A stretch of 12,665 nt of DNA from Novosphingobium sp. UBA6722 (GTDB taxonomy: Bacteria > Pseudomonadota > Alphaproteobacteria > Sphingomonadales > Sphingomonadaceae), in contig DKII01000059.1 of assembly GCA_002454125.1 (NCBI GenBank), positions 1 to 12,665 on the forward strand, read 5' to 3'. This document shows, in pieces, positions 1 through 7,618 of the stretch. Numbering within the stretch: position 1 is the stretch's first letter; every line of letters begins with the position of its first letter. The notes under the pieces were generated by a model. That model saw only the letters and a list, made by a program, of their open reading frames with translations. It was not told the origin of the DNA and did not search any database. The translations under genes and the position numbers were made by a program.

Positions 1-1
1 C

Positions 2-1441
<1,440 letters not shown>

Positions 1442-1452
1442 ACTGACGGCGC

Positions 1453-1482
1453 GCTGGTGGCGGGAATCAGACCGCCACCAGC
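1453..1482. terminator. Hairpin between convergent ftsH and DUF3667 gene, possible bidirectional terminator
   Basis: A perfect 11-bp inverted repeat, GCTGGTGGCGG (1453-1463) and CCGCCACCAGC (1472-1482), encloses an 8-nt loop. It starts 11 bases after the ftsH stop. The loop holds the stop codon of the opposing gene, and the right arm encodes that gene's last residues. There is no T-run on either side, so it does not fit a classic intrinsic terminator. A stem that arrests transcription or protects 3' ends from both directions is the likely role. Confidence 0.5.
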
Positions 1483-2540
1483 AGCGTCATGATCGTGGCG
1501 AAGAGTGTCAGCACTAGGAACGCGAACAGGCTGACAAACCAGGTCCGCCACCAGGCACCGAACCGGGTCAGATCGTAAGCATCGCGCAGCTGCCGGTACA
1601 TGTGGAACGGCGCGTAGAAGAACAGCGCCCCCACCACCAGGCCGGCCCCACCCCAGACCGTCAGCGCACTGATCGCGGCCAGCAGCATCAACATGAAGCT
1701 GAGCGAGTAGGTGACGAAGACCGTGTGATCGTAGAGCCGGTAGCGGCGGCTGAACGGGAACAGCAGCCACAGGAACGGCACTGACAGCGGAATGAGTAGC
1801 CACGAATATTTGTAGGCGCTGTTTTGCAGCTTGTAGATCGTCAGCTCCGGGTTCTCACGCGCGTGCTGCCAGGCGCGGTTGATCGCATCGACGGCAGACT
1901 TTTCGGCTGCGGTATTGGCCGAGGCAATGTCGGTCGGCAGTTTCCCACCCTGGGCCGCGCGGATCACAGTGACGGCATTGCGCGCGCCGTCAACGTCCCT
2001 CTGCAGCCGATCAATGTCGCCGCCCTTGCCTGCCTTGGCTTCGGCCAGCTTTTGCTCGGCGGTGGTCTGGGCCTTCAGCGCCTCCTGCTCGGCCTCGCTG
2101 ATCCCCTGCTCGATGCCCTTGTTCTGGCCCTGGTTGTTGAAGGCGATCGGGCTGCCGAGCAGGTTGAACACGGCAAAGGTCAGGAACACCACGAACAGGA
2201 ACAAGGCAATCGGACTGACGTAGCTGGCCCGCCGCCCATCAATGTATTCGCGGGTCAACCGGCCAGGGCGCCAGGCCAGCATTGGTAGGGTGCGCCAGAT
2301 CTTTCCTTCGAAATGGAACACCCCGTGCAGCAGATCATGGAAGAAGGCGCCCAGCGTCTTGTGAACGTGCGCCGCCTGACCGCAATTGTGGCAATGGCGG
2401 CCGATCAGCGCGGTGCCGCAGTTCAAGCAGGCGTTTTCATGGGTGTGGCCATCGTCCCGCCCCTCGCCATGCGCGGGCTCCACGGCGCGGGCGGTCAGCG
2501 CGCCCTGGGCCAGATCGCCGATAAAATCCGTACCGCTCAT
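1467..2540 (-). CDS. DUF3667 family zinc-ribbon membrane protein
   Basis: Product of 357 residues, probably in the inner membrane; the function of the family is unknown. In order: a polar N-terminus, a zinc ribbon with two CxxC pairs (C38/C41 and C50/C53), the DUF3667-type segment around residues 60-105 (FFHDLLHG, then RTLPMLAWRPGRLTREYI), and a first membrane helix at about 108-130. A charged, Gln/Ala/Glu-rich stretch at about 140-225 probably forms a coiled coil. Four more hydrophobic helices follow at about 245-264, 272-292, 296-313 and 333-355. GGAG lies close upstream of the ATG on the minus strand (GGAGAAACCG then ATG), supporting this start. The gene is convergent with ftsH and divergent from the small secreted protein gene, so it is probably transcribed alone. 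Family assignment rests on the zinc ribbon plus the RPGRLTREYI-like motif. Confidence 0.85.
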   Translation of the reverse strand: MSGTDFIGDLAQGALTARAVEPAHGEGRDDGHTHENACLNCGTALIGRHCHNCGQAAHVHKTLGAFFHDLLHGVFHFEGKIWRTLPMLAWRPGRLTREYIDGRRASYVSPIALFLFVVFLTFAVFNLLGSPIAFNNQGQNKGIEQGISEAEQEALKAQTTAEQKLAEAKAGKGGDIDRLQRDVDGARNAVTVIRAAQGGKLPTDIASANTAAEKSAVDAINRAWQHARENPELTIYKLQNSAYKYSWLLIPLSVPFLWLLFPFSRRYRLYDHTVFVTYSLSFMLMLLAAISALTVWGGAGLVVGALFFYAPFHMYRQLRDAYDLTRFGAWWRTWFVSLFAFLVLTLFATIMTLLVAV

Positions 2541-2627
2541 CGGTTTCTCCCCACAACGATGCGGTTCATGGTCTTGTCAGGTGCGCGCGGTCAAGCCATC
2601 CAGCGCAAAACGACCTGGGAGTTACCG

Positions 2628-3008
2628 ATGCGCCGCCCGATCCTTTCCACTGCCCTGCTTGCCCTGCTGCTCGCCGCTCCGGCCGCCGCCAATACCGGCG
2701 AAATGTCGGTCGCCACTTTCCTGTCCAAGGCCGATGCGCTGCGGGCCAAGGGGCTGATGGCGCTCGGCTCGCCCGACATGAAGCTGCTGCGGGCCGAGGG
2801 TCAGGCCGCCGGCATGGCCTATGGCGTGCGGCTCCAGCAGGAACGCGCCGCCGGCAAGCCCAGCTCCTGCCCACCCAAGGGCGCGCGGCCGTCATCGAAC
2901 GAAGTGCTTTCGCACCTGCGCACCTATCCGGCCGAACGGCGCGCCGCGATCAACATGAAGGCAGCGATGGCCGATTACTTCATCAAGACCTATCCCTGCG
3001 GTCGCTAG
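2628..3008 (+). CDS. Small secreted protein with two cysteines, function unknown
   Basis: Product of 126 residues. The frame is open further upstream, but ATG 2628 is preferred: GGGAG lies about 7 bases upstream and translation from here begins with a clean signal peptide (MRRPILSTALLALLLAAPAA, with likely cleavage after Ala21). The mature part of about 105 residues is helical in character (VATFLSKADALRAKG; the region 99-122) and has exactly two cysteines, C81 and C124, which could form a periplasmic disulfide. I recall similar unnamed proteins in other sphingomonads. The size and paired cysteines loosely recall Rap1a/Tai-type immunity proteins, but no effector gene is nearby, so I do not assign that function. 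Its stop codon overlaps the stop of the opposing gene. Confidence 0.75.
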   Translation: MRRPILSTALLALLLAAPAAANTGEMSVATFLSKADALRAKGLMALGSPDMKLLRAEGQAAGMAYGVRLQQERAAGKPSSCPPKGARPSSNEVLSHLRTYPAERRAAINMKAAMADYFIKTYPCGR

Positions 3009-3751
3009 GCTGCGATTCCCAGCACGGCGCGGGCGATTGGCGGCCACCAGTCGCTGTACCAGATCCAGATCACCGCGAACTGCAGCGGGATGATCCCGAT
3101 CAGGGCGCGCTTTACAAGCGGATGCAACTGCCCTCGCGTCGCCAAATCGTAGCCCACCAGCCCGGCCAGCATCAGGTTTAGCCCACTAAGCCAGTGCGCC
3201 GCCGATCCGACTGGCCCGCCGCCGACCAGCGCTTCCAAAGTCCCGCCCCAGGTCCGAGCATACGGTCCAGTGACAATAAACGCAGTCGCGAGATAGATCG
3301 CGCGCTTGTGAAAACCGGAATCGCGCCGACCAACGACTGCTAGCGCTGCAAACAAGGCGAAGCCTGCGGCCATCATCACGGGGATGATGAAGAATCGGAC
3401 ATTCTCGGGATCGGTTACAGCATAGAACCGCTGCGACACTACTTCCGATGCCATTCCGGTGATCGGCACCAAGACGGCCAGTCCAGCGCCGAGCAAACCG
3501 AGTTGCCGGTGCCAGTCGACGCGGCGAGCAGCAACGAGCGCGGCTTGCGTCGTCAGCAACACCATCCAGCCAGTGTAGACAAAAACATGCAGCACTAGGA
3601 TTGGCGGGGCCGGATAGTCAGCCTTGCCCGTGAAACGCGCCTCAACCGGCGGAGCGAACCCGATCAACACGACCAGCCACGATGTGGCGATAAACAAGGC
3701 CCAAAACCAGCTGTCCAACGGATGCCTTGCAAGGAATAGCTTGTTAGCCAT
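3005..3751 (-). CDS. Multi-pass integral membrane protein, function unknown
   Basis: Product of 248 residues with about seven hydrophobic segments (roughly 14-33, 50-73, 82-100, 120-140, 148-165, 184-203, 213-232). Histidines lie in or next to membrane segments (H55, H81, H148, H187). The pattern LHVFVYTGWMVLL then WHRQLGLLG then FHKRAIYLAT recurs in a family of bacterial membrane proteins of unknown role that somewhat resemble b-type cytochrome or DUF2306-like proteins. Heme binding is only a possibility. A GGGGGGAAG tract 5-9 bases upstream of the ATG supports the start. The gene stands alone: it is insulated from rpoZ by a hairpin and converges on the small secreted protein gene, sharing a CTAG at the stops. 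GC content is clearly lower than in neighbours (about 57% over four hand-counted lines), a hint of separate origin. Confidence 0.8.
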   Translation of the reverse strand: MANKLFLARHPLDSWFWALFIATSWLVVLIGFAPPVEARFTGKADYPAPPILVLHVFVYTGWMVLLTTQAALVAARRVDWHRQLGLLGAGLAVLVPITGMASEVVSQRFYAVTDPENVRFFIIPVMMAAGFALFAALAVVGRRDSGFHKRAIYLATAFIVTGPYARTWGGTLEALVGGGPVGSAAHWLSGLNLMLAGLVGYDLATRGQLHPLVKRALIGIIPLQFAVIWIWYSDWWPPIARAVLGIAA

Positions 3752-3786
3752 TACGCTTCCCCCCCAACTTCCGCGTCCCGGAGGGG

Positions 3787-3815
3787 AAGCTGCGCCTCGC
3801 GGTGCCAGCTGTCAA
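3787..3815 (-). promoter_or_regulatory. Possible promoter for the multi-pass membrane protein gene
   Basis: On the minus strand a perfect TTGACA (plus-strand TGTCAA, 3810-3815) lies in the gap between the rpoZ hairpin and the membrane protein gene. At the usual 17-base spacing the -10 position reads CAGCTT, a poor match. The -35 and the location are suggestive, the -10 is not. Confidence 0.25.
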
Positions 3816-3844
3816 TTCAGCGCCGTCTGGCCCGGAAACAGCAA

Positions 3845-3871
3845 GGCCCGCCAGGCAGTGCCTGGCGGGCC
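3845..3871 (-). terminator. rpoZ terminator hairpin
   Basis: A near-perfect GC-rich stem: GGCCCGCCAGGC (3845-3856) pairs with GCCTGGCGGGCC (3860-3871) around a 3-nt loop. In the minus-strand direction it lies about 28 bases past the rpoZ stop and is followed by the moderately T-rich TTGCTGTTTCC. Stem strength and placement support an intrinsic terminator for rpoZ, which would insulate the next minus-strand gene. Confidence 0.75.
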
Positions 3872-3899
3872 GCTTGAACGCCTGCAATCGCGCCGGCAA

Positions 3900-4244
3900 T
3901 CAGCCGTCGTAATCGCCGCCCAGCGAAGTGTTGCGGACCGGGGCCGCGGCGGTGATCCGCAGCGCTTCGGCCGACTGGCTGAGCGAGCCGATGTCATCGA
4001 CCTCGTCATCGTCTTCCGGCAGGACCCGCTGCAGCGAGCTGATGACCGTTTCCTTGAGCATGTCCGGGCGGACAGTCTGCTCGGCGATTTCGCGCAGGGC
4101 GACGACCGGGTTCTTGTCGCGGTCACGGTCGATGGTCAGTTCCGCACCGCCCGAGATCTCACGGGCGCGCTGGGCAGCCATCAGCACCAGGTCGAAACGG
4201 TTCGGGATCTTGTCGACGCAATCTTCAACGGTAACGCGCGCCAT
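3900..4244 (-). CDS. rpoZ: DNA-directed RNA polymerase omega subunit
   Basis: Omega is the smallest subunit of RNA polymerase; it aids folding and docking of beta-prime and in many bacteria contributes to a ppGpp site. The 114-residue product begins MARVTVEDCVDKIPNRFDLV and carries the conserved RFDLVLMAAQRAR block (16-28) and the KNPVVALREI block (44-53). Alphaproteobacterial RpoZ proteins are longer than the ~90-residue enterobacterial ones, with an acidic stretch (here PEDDDEVDD at 76-84) and a divergent tail, as seen here. GGAG about 7 bases before the ATG supports the start. The gene lies just downstream of dnaB on the same strand but has its own candidate promoter and terminator, so it is probably a single-gene unit. 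Confidence 0.95.
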   Translation of the reverse strand: MARVTVEDCVDKIPNRFDLVLMAAQRAREISGGAELTIDRDRDKNPVVALREIAEQTVRPDMLKETVISSLQRVLPEDDDEVDDIGSLSQSAEALRITAAAPVRNTSLGGDYDG

Positions 4245-4281
4245 CGGGCACTCCAGTTCAGTGAAATCCGGGAATGACCGG

Positions 4282-4311
4282 CTGTTACGCGTGCGCCGAT
4301 TCGCAAGTCAA
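4282..4311 (-). promoter_or_regulatory. rpoZ: Candidate rpoZ promoter
   Basis: On the minus strand TTGACT (plus-strand AGTCAA, 4306-4311) is followed after 18 bases by TAACAG (plus-strand CTGTTA, 4282-4287). It sits about 40 bases upstream of the rpoZ ATG. The -35 is close to consensus and the -10 is moderate. It begins immediately after the T-run of the dnaB terminator. Confidence 0.4.
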
Positions 4312-4312
4312 G

Positions 4313-4343
4313 AAAAAAACGTATAAATCGTTGTATTACAACG
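4313..4343 (-). terminator. Intrinsic terminator of dnaB
   Basis: In the minus-strand direction, right after the dnaB TAA, a 7-bp inverted repeat CGTTGTA / TACAACG (4329-4343, one central base) is followed within about ten bases by seven T residues (plus-strand A7, 4313-4319). The outer bases ATAAA and TTTAT extend pairing by five more, around a one-base bulge at 4328, and overlap the stop codon. This is a convincing Rho-independent terminator and an AT-rich island in a GC-rich region. Confidence 0.75.
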
Positions 4344-4344
4344 T

Positions 4345-5853
4345 TTATTCGTAAGCCTCATAACTGCGCGAATCGGGGGCGAGATTGCCGAACTTGGTGA
4401 ACTCGCTCTGGAAGTGCAGATAGACGTTCCCGGTCGACCCGTGGCGCTGCTTGGCGATGATCACAGTCGCCTTGTTCACGACTTCAAGATGGCGCTGCAT
4501 CCAGGCGTCGTACTTGGCGATGGCATCGGCCGCGCTGGTTTCCGACGGTTCGTCGGGCTTGGCCGCGTTGTGGTAATATTCCTCGCGGAAAATGAACCAG
4601 ACCATGTCCGCGTCCTGCTCGATCGAGCCGGATTCGCGCAGATCCGCCAGCTGCGGGCGCTTGTCCTCGCGGCTTTCGACCGCTCGGCTGAGCTGCGACA
4701 GCGCGATCACCGGGACCGACAGCTCCTTGGCCAGGGTCTTGAGGCCGCGGCTGATTTCCGAGATTTCGTTGACGCGGTTGTCATTCGCCCGGCCCGAACC
4801 TTGCAGCAGCTGCAGATAGTCGATCACGATCAGGCCGATATCGTGCTTGCGCTTCAGCCGGCGCGCGCGGGTGCGCAGCGCGGCGATCGACAGCGCCGGG
4901 GTATCGTCAATGTAGAGCGGCAGTTCGGCGAGGCGCTGGCTGGCGAAGGAGATCTTCTGGAAGTCCTCGCGGCTGATCTTGCCCATGCGCAGCCGTTCGC
5001 TGCTGATCTCGGCCTGCTCGGCCAGAATACGCGTGGCGAGCTGGTCGGCGCTCATTTCCAGGCTGAAAAAGGCGACCGGCGCGCCGACCGACTTCTTGGG
5101 ATCGATCCCGTCCGCCAGATCGCGCAGGTAACGCTCCGCGCAGTTGAAGGCGATATTGGTGACGAGCGAGGTTTTACCCATCGCCGGACGGCCAGCCAGG
5201 ATGATCAGGTCCGAATCGTGCAAGCCGCCGATCTTCGAATTGAGATCGTCGAGGCCCGTCGTCAGGCCCGAGATGTGGCCGCCCGAATTGAGCGCCTTTT
5301 CGATCTGGGTGATCGCGGCCAGGCTTGAGCTGCGAAACGTCTGCGCCTCGCTGCCGACCGAGGCGCCTTCGGCCACCCGGTAGAGCGCGGCTTCGGCCCG
5401 GGCGACCTGTTCCAGCGGTTCGACGCTTTCCGAGGTATCGAGCGCATCGTTGACCAGCGTGCGGCCAACCGACACCAGTTCGCGCAGCAGCGCCAGATCA
5501 TAGATTTGCTCGGCCAGCTCACGCGGGGCGAGCAGGCCCTGGCCATCAGCAGTCAGCCGCGCGAGATAGGATGCGCCGCCCAACTCCTTCAGCGTTTCAT
5601 CCGCCTCGAAATAGGGCTTCAGCGTAACCGGGGTGACCACGGCCTTGCGATCGAGCAATTGCAGCACCCGGTCATAGATCCGGGCGTGGGCCGGCTCGAA
5701 GAAGTGATCGGGCCTTAGCGGCGTGACCAGTTCCTCGATCACCCGGTTGTCGATCAGCGCCGCGCCCAGAAACGCCGCTTCGGCCTCCACGTTTGCAGGG
5801 AGCGCACGCGCAGCGGTTTCGTCGGGACGGGGGAAAGGGATCGGTTCGGCCAT
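4345..5853 (-). CDS. dnaB: Replicative DNA helicase DnaB
   Basis: DnaB is the hexameric 5'-3' helicase that unwinds DNA at the replication fork and recruits primase. The 502-residue product has the full architecture: N-terminal helical domain (about 15-125, including LPANVEAEAAFLGAALIDN), linker helix, and RecA-like motor from about 190. Motor motifs: Walker A GRPAMGKT (221-228), catalytic Glu in SLEM (E266), Walker B LIVIDYL (341-347), sensor Gln (Q387) in ALSQLSR, RESGSIEQDAD (406-416), and the KQRHG arginine-finger segment (468-472). Two short insertions (about 241-257 and 430-455) are common in alphaproteobacterial DnaB. No inteins are present. The start codon has no clear Shine-Dalgarno sequence, but the N-terminus matches the length of relatives. 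It is divergent from the UPF0262 gene and ends at a strong terminator. Confidence 0.97.
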   Translation of the reverse strand: MAEPIPFPRPDETAARALPANVEAEAAFLGAALIDNRVIEELVTPLRPDHFFEPAHARIYDRVLQLLDRKAVVTPVTLKPYFEADETLKELGGASYLARLTADGQGLLAPRELAEQIYDLALLRELVSVGRTLVNDALDTSESVEPLEQVARAEAALYRVAEGASVGSEAQTFRSSSLAAITQIEKALNSGGHISGLTTGLDDLNSKIGGLHDSDLIILAGRPAMGKTSLVTNIAFNCAERYLRDLADGIDPKKSVGAPVAFFSLEMSADQLATRILAEQAEISSERLRMGKISREDFQKISFASQRLAELPLYIDDTPALSIAALRTRARRLKRKHDIGLIVIDYLQLLQGSGRANDNRVNEISEISRGLKTLAKELSVPVIALSQLSRAVESREDKRPQLADLRESGSIEQDADMVWFIFREEYYHNAAKPDEPSETSAADAIAKYDAWMQRHLEVVNKATVIIAKQRHGSTGNVYLHFQSEFTKFGNLAPDSRSYEAYE

Positions 5854-5913
5854 GGGAGGCGATCAATGCGCCGGGACCGAAGCCAGTGCAAGCAGTGCGG
5901 TGAACGGTTTTCA

Positions 5914-5928
5914 TCCACAGCCTGTGGA
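5914..5928. repeat. Palindrome in dnaB upstream region, DnaA-box-like
   Basis: TCCACAG-C-CTGTGGA is a perfect 7-bp inverted repeat with one central base, 61 bases upstream of the dnaB start. Each half contains TCCACA; the left one with its flank reads TCATCCACA, one base off the DnaA-box form TTATCCACA. It could bind a dimeric regulator or DnaA, or form a hairpin in the dnaB leader. Binding is not shown. Confidence 0.45.
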
Positions 5929-5942
5929 GACTTGCCCAGCCA

Positions 5943-5958
5943 TTTCGCATCTGCGAAA
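5943..5958. repeat. Palindrome upstream of UPF0262 gene
   Basis: TTTCGCA-TC-TGCGAAA is a perfect 7-bp inverted repeat with a 2-base spacer, 11 bases before the UPF0262 ATG. Its symmetry and place in a divergent promoter region suggest an operator. It could equally fold into a hairpin in the leader mRNA of the plus-strand gene. Confidence 0.45.
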
Positions 5959-5969
5959 AGCGCCCCGTG

Positions 5970-6452
5970 ATGGGGGACGCACGGATCATCCATATCGAGC
6001 TCGACGAGGCCACGATCCTGTGGCGCAACGCCGATATCGAGCAGGAACGCCGCATCGCGATCTTCGACCTGATCGAGGAAAACACTTTCAAACCGCTGCG
6101 CGCCTGGGAGGCCGGACACCAGGGCCCCTATCGCCTGCGCCTGTCGGTCGCCGATGGCCGCCTGGCGCTGGAGATTGCCGGTGAGGATGGCCAGCCGCTC
6201 GAATCGCTGATCCTGGGCCTGGGCCGGTTCCGCCGCCCGATCCGGGACTACTTCGCGATCTGCGATTCCTATTACCAGGCCATCCGCAAGGCGACTGCGG
6301 CCGAGATCGAGACCATCGACATGGCCCGCCGCGGGGTTCACAACGAGGCGGCGGAACTGCTGCTGGAACGGCTGGAGGGCAAGGTCGAAACCGATTTTGC
6401 CACGGCGCGGCGGCTATTCACCCTGATTTGCGTGCTGCACATCAGGGGCTGA
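5970..6452 (+). CDS. UPF0262 family protein, function unknown
   Basis: Product of 160 residues from ATG 5970; a GTG directly before it (5967) would add one residue. The family is conserved across alphaproteobacteria and has no established function. Diagnostic features: IIHIELDEATILWRNADIEQ at residues 6-25, the segment ERRIAIFDLIEENTFKP immediately after it (26-42), the motif GRFRRPIRDYFAICDSYY (84-101), and a C-terminal helical part with RRGVHNEAAELLLERL and DFATARRLFTLICVLHIRG. No signal peptide or membrane segment is present, so it is probably cytosolic. Shine-Dalgarno is weak. The GH25-like gene follows after 25 bases and is probably co-transcribed. In other alphaproteobacteria I recall relatives near hisD or infA, so the placement beside dnaB is not the only one. 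Confidence 0.85.
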   Translation: MGDARIIHIELDEATILWRNADIEQERRIAIFDLIEENTFKPLRAWEAGHQGPYRLRLSVADGRLALEIAGEDGQPLESLILGLGRFRRPIRDYFAICDSYYQAIRKATAAEIETIDMARRGVHNEAAELLLERLEGKVETDFATARRLFTLICVLHIRG

Positions 6453-6477
6453 GCGAAACGAGGGGTCGTCGGGTCAC

Positions 6478-7176
6478 ATGGCAAGGAAGAAGAACGGCCG
6501 GCTGCGGCTGCGCCTGATCGGCGTGGCGCTGTTGCTGTTGCTGGCGGGCGGCGGCTGGGCCTGGTGGCACCTTGCCGGCTGGACGCCGCCGCGCACCGAA
6601 TTTCCGGTCCAGGGCGTGGAAGTTGGCGGCGAGGACGGGCCGGTTGACTGGGTGGCGCTGAAGGCCGTCGGCGCCGATTTTGCCTATCTCGATGCCTCGG
6701 CCAGCGCCTTTGCCCGCGATCCCCAGTTCGTCGAAAACCTCGAAGCTGCCAAGGCCGCCAAGCTGCAATGGGGCGCGGTGCACCGCTATGATCCCTGCCA
6801 GCCAGCCGAGAAGCAGGCCGCCAATTTCGTCACCGTGGTGCCGCGCGATGCGGCAATGCTGCCGGCCGCCGTATGGCTTGACCAGCTGGCCGACGATTGC
6901 CCGATCAAGGTCAGTGATGCAGCCGTGGAAAGCGAACTGACCACCTTCCTCAACCAGATCGAGACCCACACCGGGAAGGCCGCGATCCTCAAGATCTCGC
7001 GCAGTTTCGAGCGCCGCTACAAGATCGCCGCCCGGGTCGATCGCAACGTCTGGCTGGAGCAATTGCGCTTTCAGCCCGACTATGCCGGCCGGCCCTGGGC
7101 GCTGTGGACCGCCAATGACCGGCTCTCCGTCCCGGCGCTGGCTGGCGGGGTGCGCTGGGTGGTGGTGCAGCCCTGA
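6478..7176 (+). CDS. Membrane-anchored GH25 lysozyme-like protein with degenerate catalytic residues
   Basis: Product of 232 residues: a short basic N-terminus, one membrane helix or uncleaved signal (about 11-30), then an outward-facing domain. The fold signature is that of glycoside hydrolase family 25 muramidases, which cleave peptidoglycan: QGVEVGGEDGPVDWVALKAVGADFAYLDAS mirrors the family's GIDVSxxQGxIDWxxVKxxGxxFVIIKAT (start of domain, about 45-74); F84..N87 and WGAVHRYDP (98-106) match the next strand. The catalytic acids are mostly missing: the first Asp is Glu (E48), the central DxE is D-Q-L (D135, no Glu), and the C-terminal VDLN Asp is Arg (R226). C107 and C141 could form a disulfide. 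Weak Shine-Dalgarno. The gene lies between the UPF0262 and cdd genes with short gaps. The fold assignment is probable; muramidase activity is doubtful. Confidence 0.75.
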   Translation: MARKKNGRLRLRLIGVALLLLLAGGGWAWWHLAGWTPPRTEFPVQGVEVGGEDGPVDWVALKAVGADFAYLDASASAFARDPQFVENLEAAKAAKLQWGAVHRYDPCQPAEKQAANFVTVVPRDAAMLPAAVWLDQLADDCPIKVSDAAVESELTTFLNQIETHTGKAAILKISRSFERRYKIAARVDRNVWLEQLRFQPDYAGRPWALWTANDRLSVPALAGGVRWVVVQP

Positions 7177-7195
7177 CCCGGCTATAGCGCCCGAC

Positions 7196-7618
7196 ATGAC
7201 CCATGACCGCGACACCCTGATCGCCGCCGCCAAGGCCGCCCAGGCCAAGGCCTATGCGCCCTACTCGAACTTCCACGTGGGCGCTGCGCTGGGCTTTGCC
7301 GATGGCGCGGTGGTGACCGGCGCCAATGCCGAGAACGCCAGCTATGGCCTGGCACTCTGCGCCGAGACCAATGCTGTCGCCAAGGCAATGAACGAGGGCC
7401 GGCGCGGCGGGCTGGAAGCCGTCGCGGTGGTTGGCGGGATGCATGGGAACCCTGGCCCCACCGTCACCCCCTGCGGCCGCTGCCGCCAGGTGCTCAACGA
7501 GCTCGCCCAACTGGGCGAGACCGACCCGGTGATCTGGTGCGCGGGCGAAGATGAAGTGCTGGAACTGCGGCTCAGCGCGCTGCTGCCGCACGCCTTCGGC
7601 CCGGCGAACCTGGGCTAG
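7196..7618 (+). CDS. cdd: Cytidine deaminase, short tetrameric type
   Basis: The enzyme deaminates cytidine and deoxycytidine to uridine and deoxyuridine in pyrimidine salvage. The 140-residue length fits the homotetrameric class. Motifs: YAPYSNFHVGAAL (20-32), substrate-binding NAEN (44-47), CAETNA with zinc ligand C55 and catalytic E57, and PCGRCRQVL with zinc ligands C93 and C96. The frame is open upstream, but ATG 7196 gives the normal family N-terminus, 19 bases after the preceding stop. No clear Shine-Dalgarno is present, so translation may depend on coupling to the upstream gene. The 3' end overlaps the stop of the convergent carboxypeptidase gene by four bases. Confidence 0.93.
   Translation: MTHDRDTLIAAAKAAQAKAYAPYSNFHVGAALGFADGAVVTGANAENASYGLALCAETNAVAKAMNEGRRGGLEAVAVVGGMHGNPGPTVTPCGRCRQVLNELAQLGETDPVIWCAGEDEVLELRLSALLPHAFGPANLG

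Noticed and set aside
3624..4277. Plus-strand reading frame of about 217 codons over the rpoZ region
   Set aside because: Runs through the start of the membrane protein gene, the terminator hairpin and rpoZ on the other strand; low-complexity Arg/Ala-rich translation.
4414..5328. Long plus-strand reading frame of about 304 codons opposite dnaB
   Set aside because: Antisense shadow of a strongly conserved gene in GC-rich DNA; the translation is rich in Arg, Gln and Ala with no family motif or ribosome site.
5914..5928. Origin of replication near dnaB
   Set aside because: One imperfect DnaA-box-like palindrome is not enough: there is no box cluster, no AT-rich unwinding element, and no dnaA, hemE or parAB nearby.
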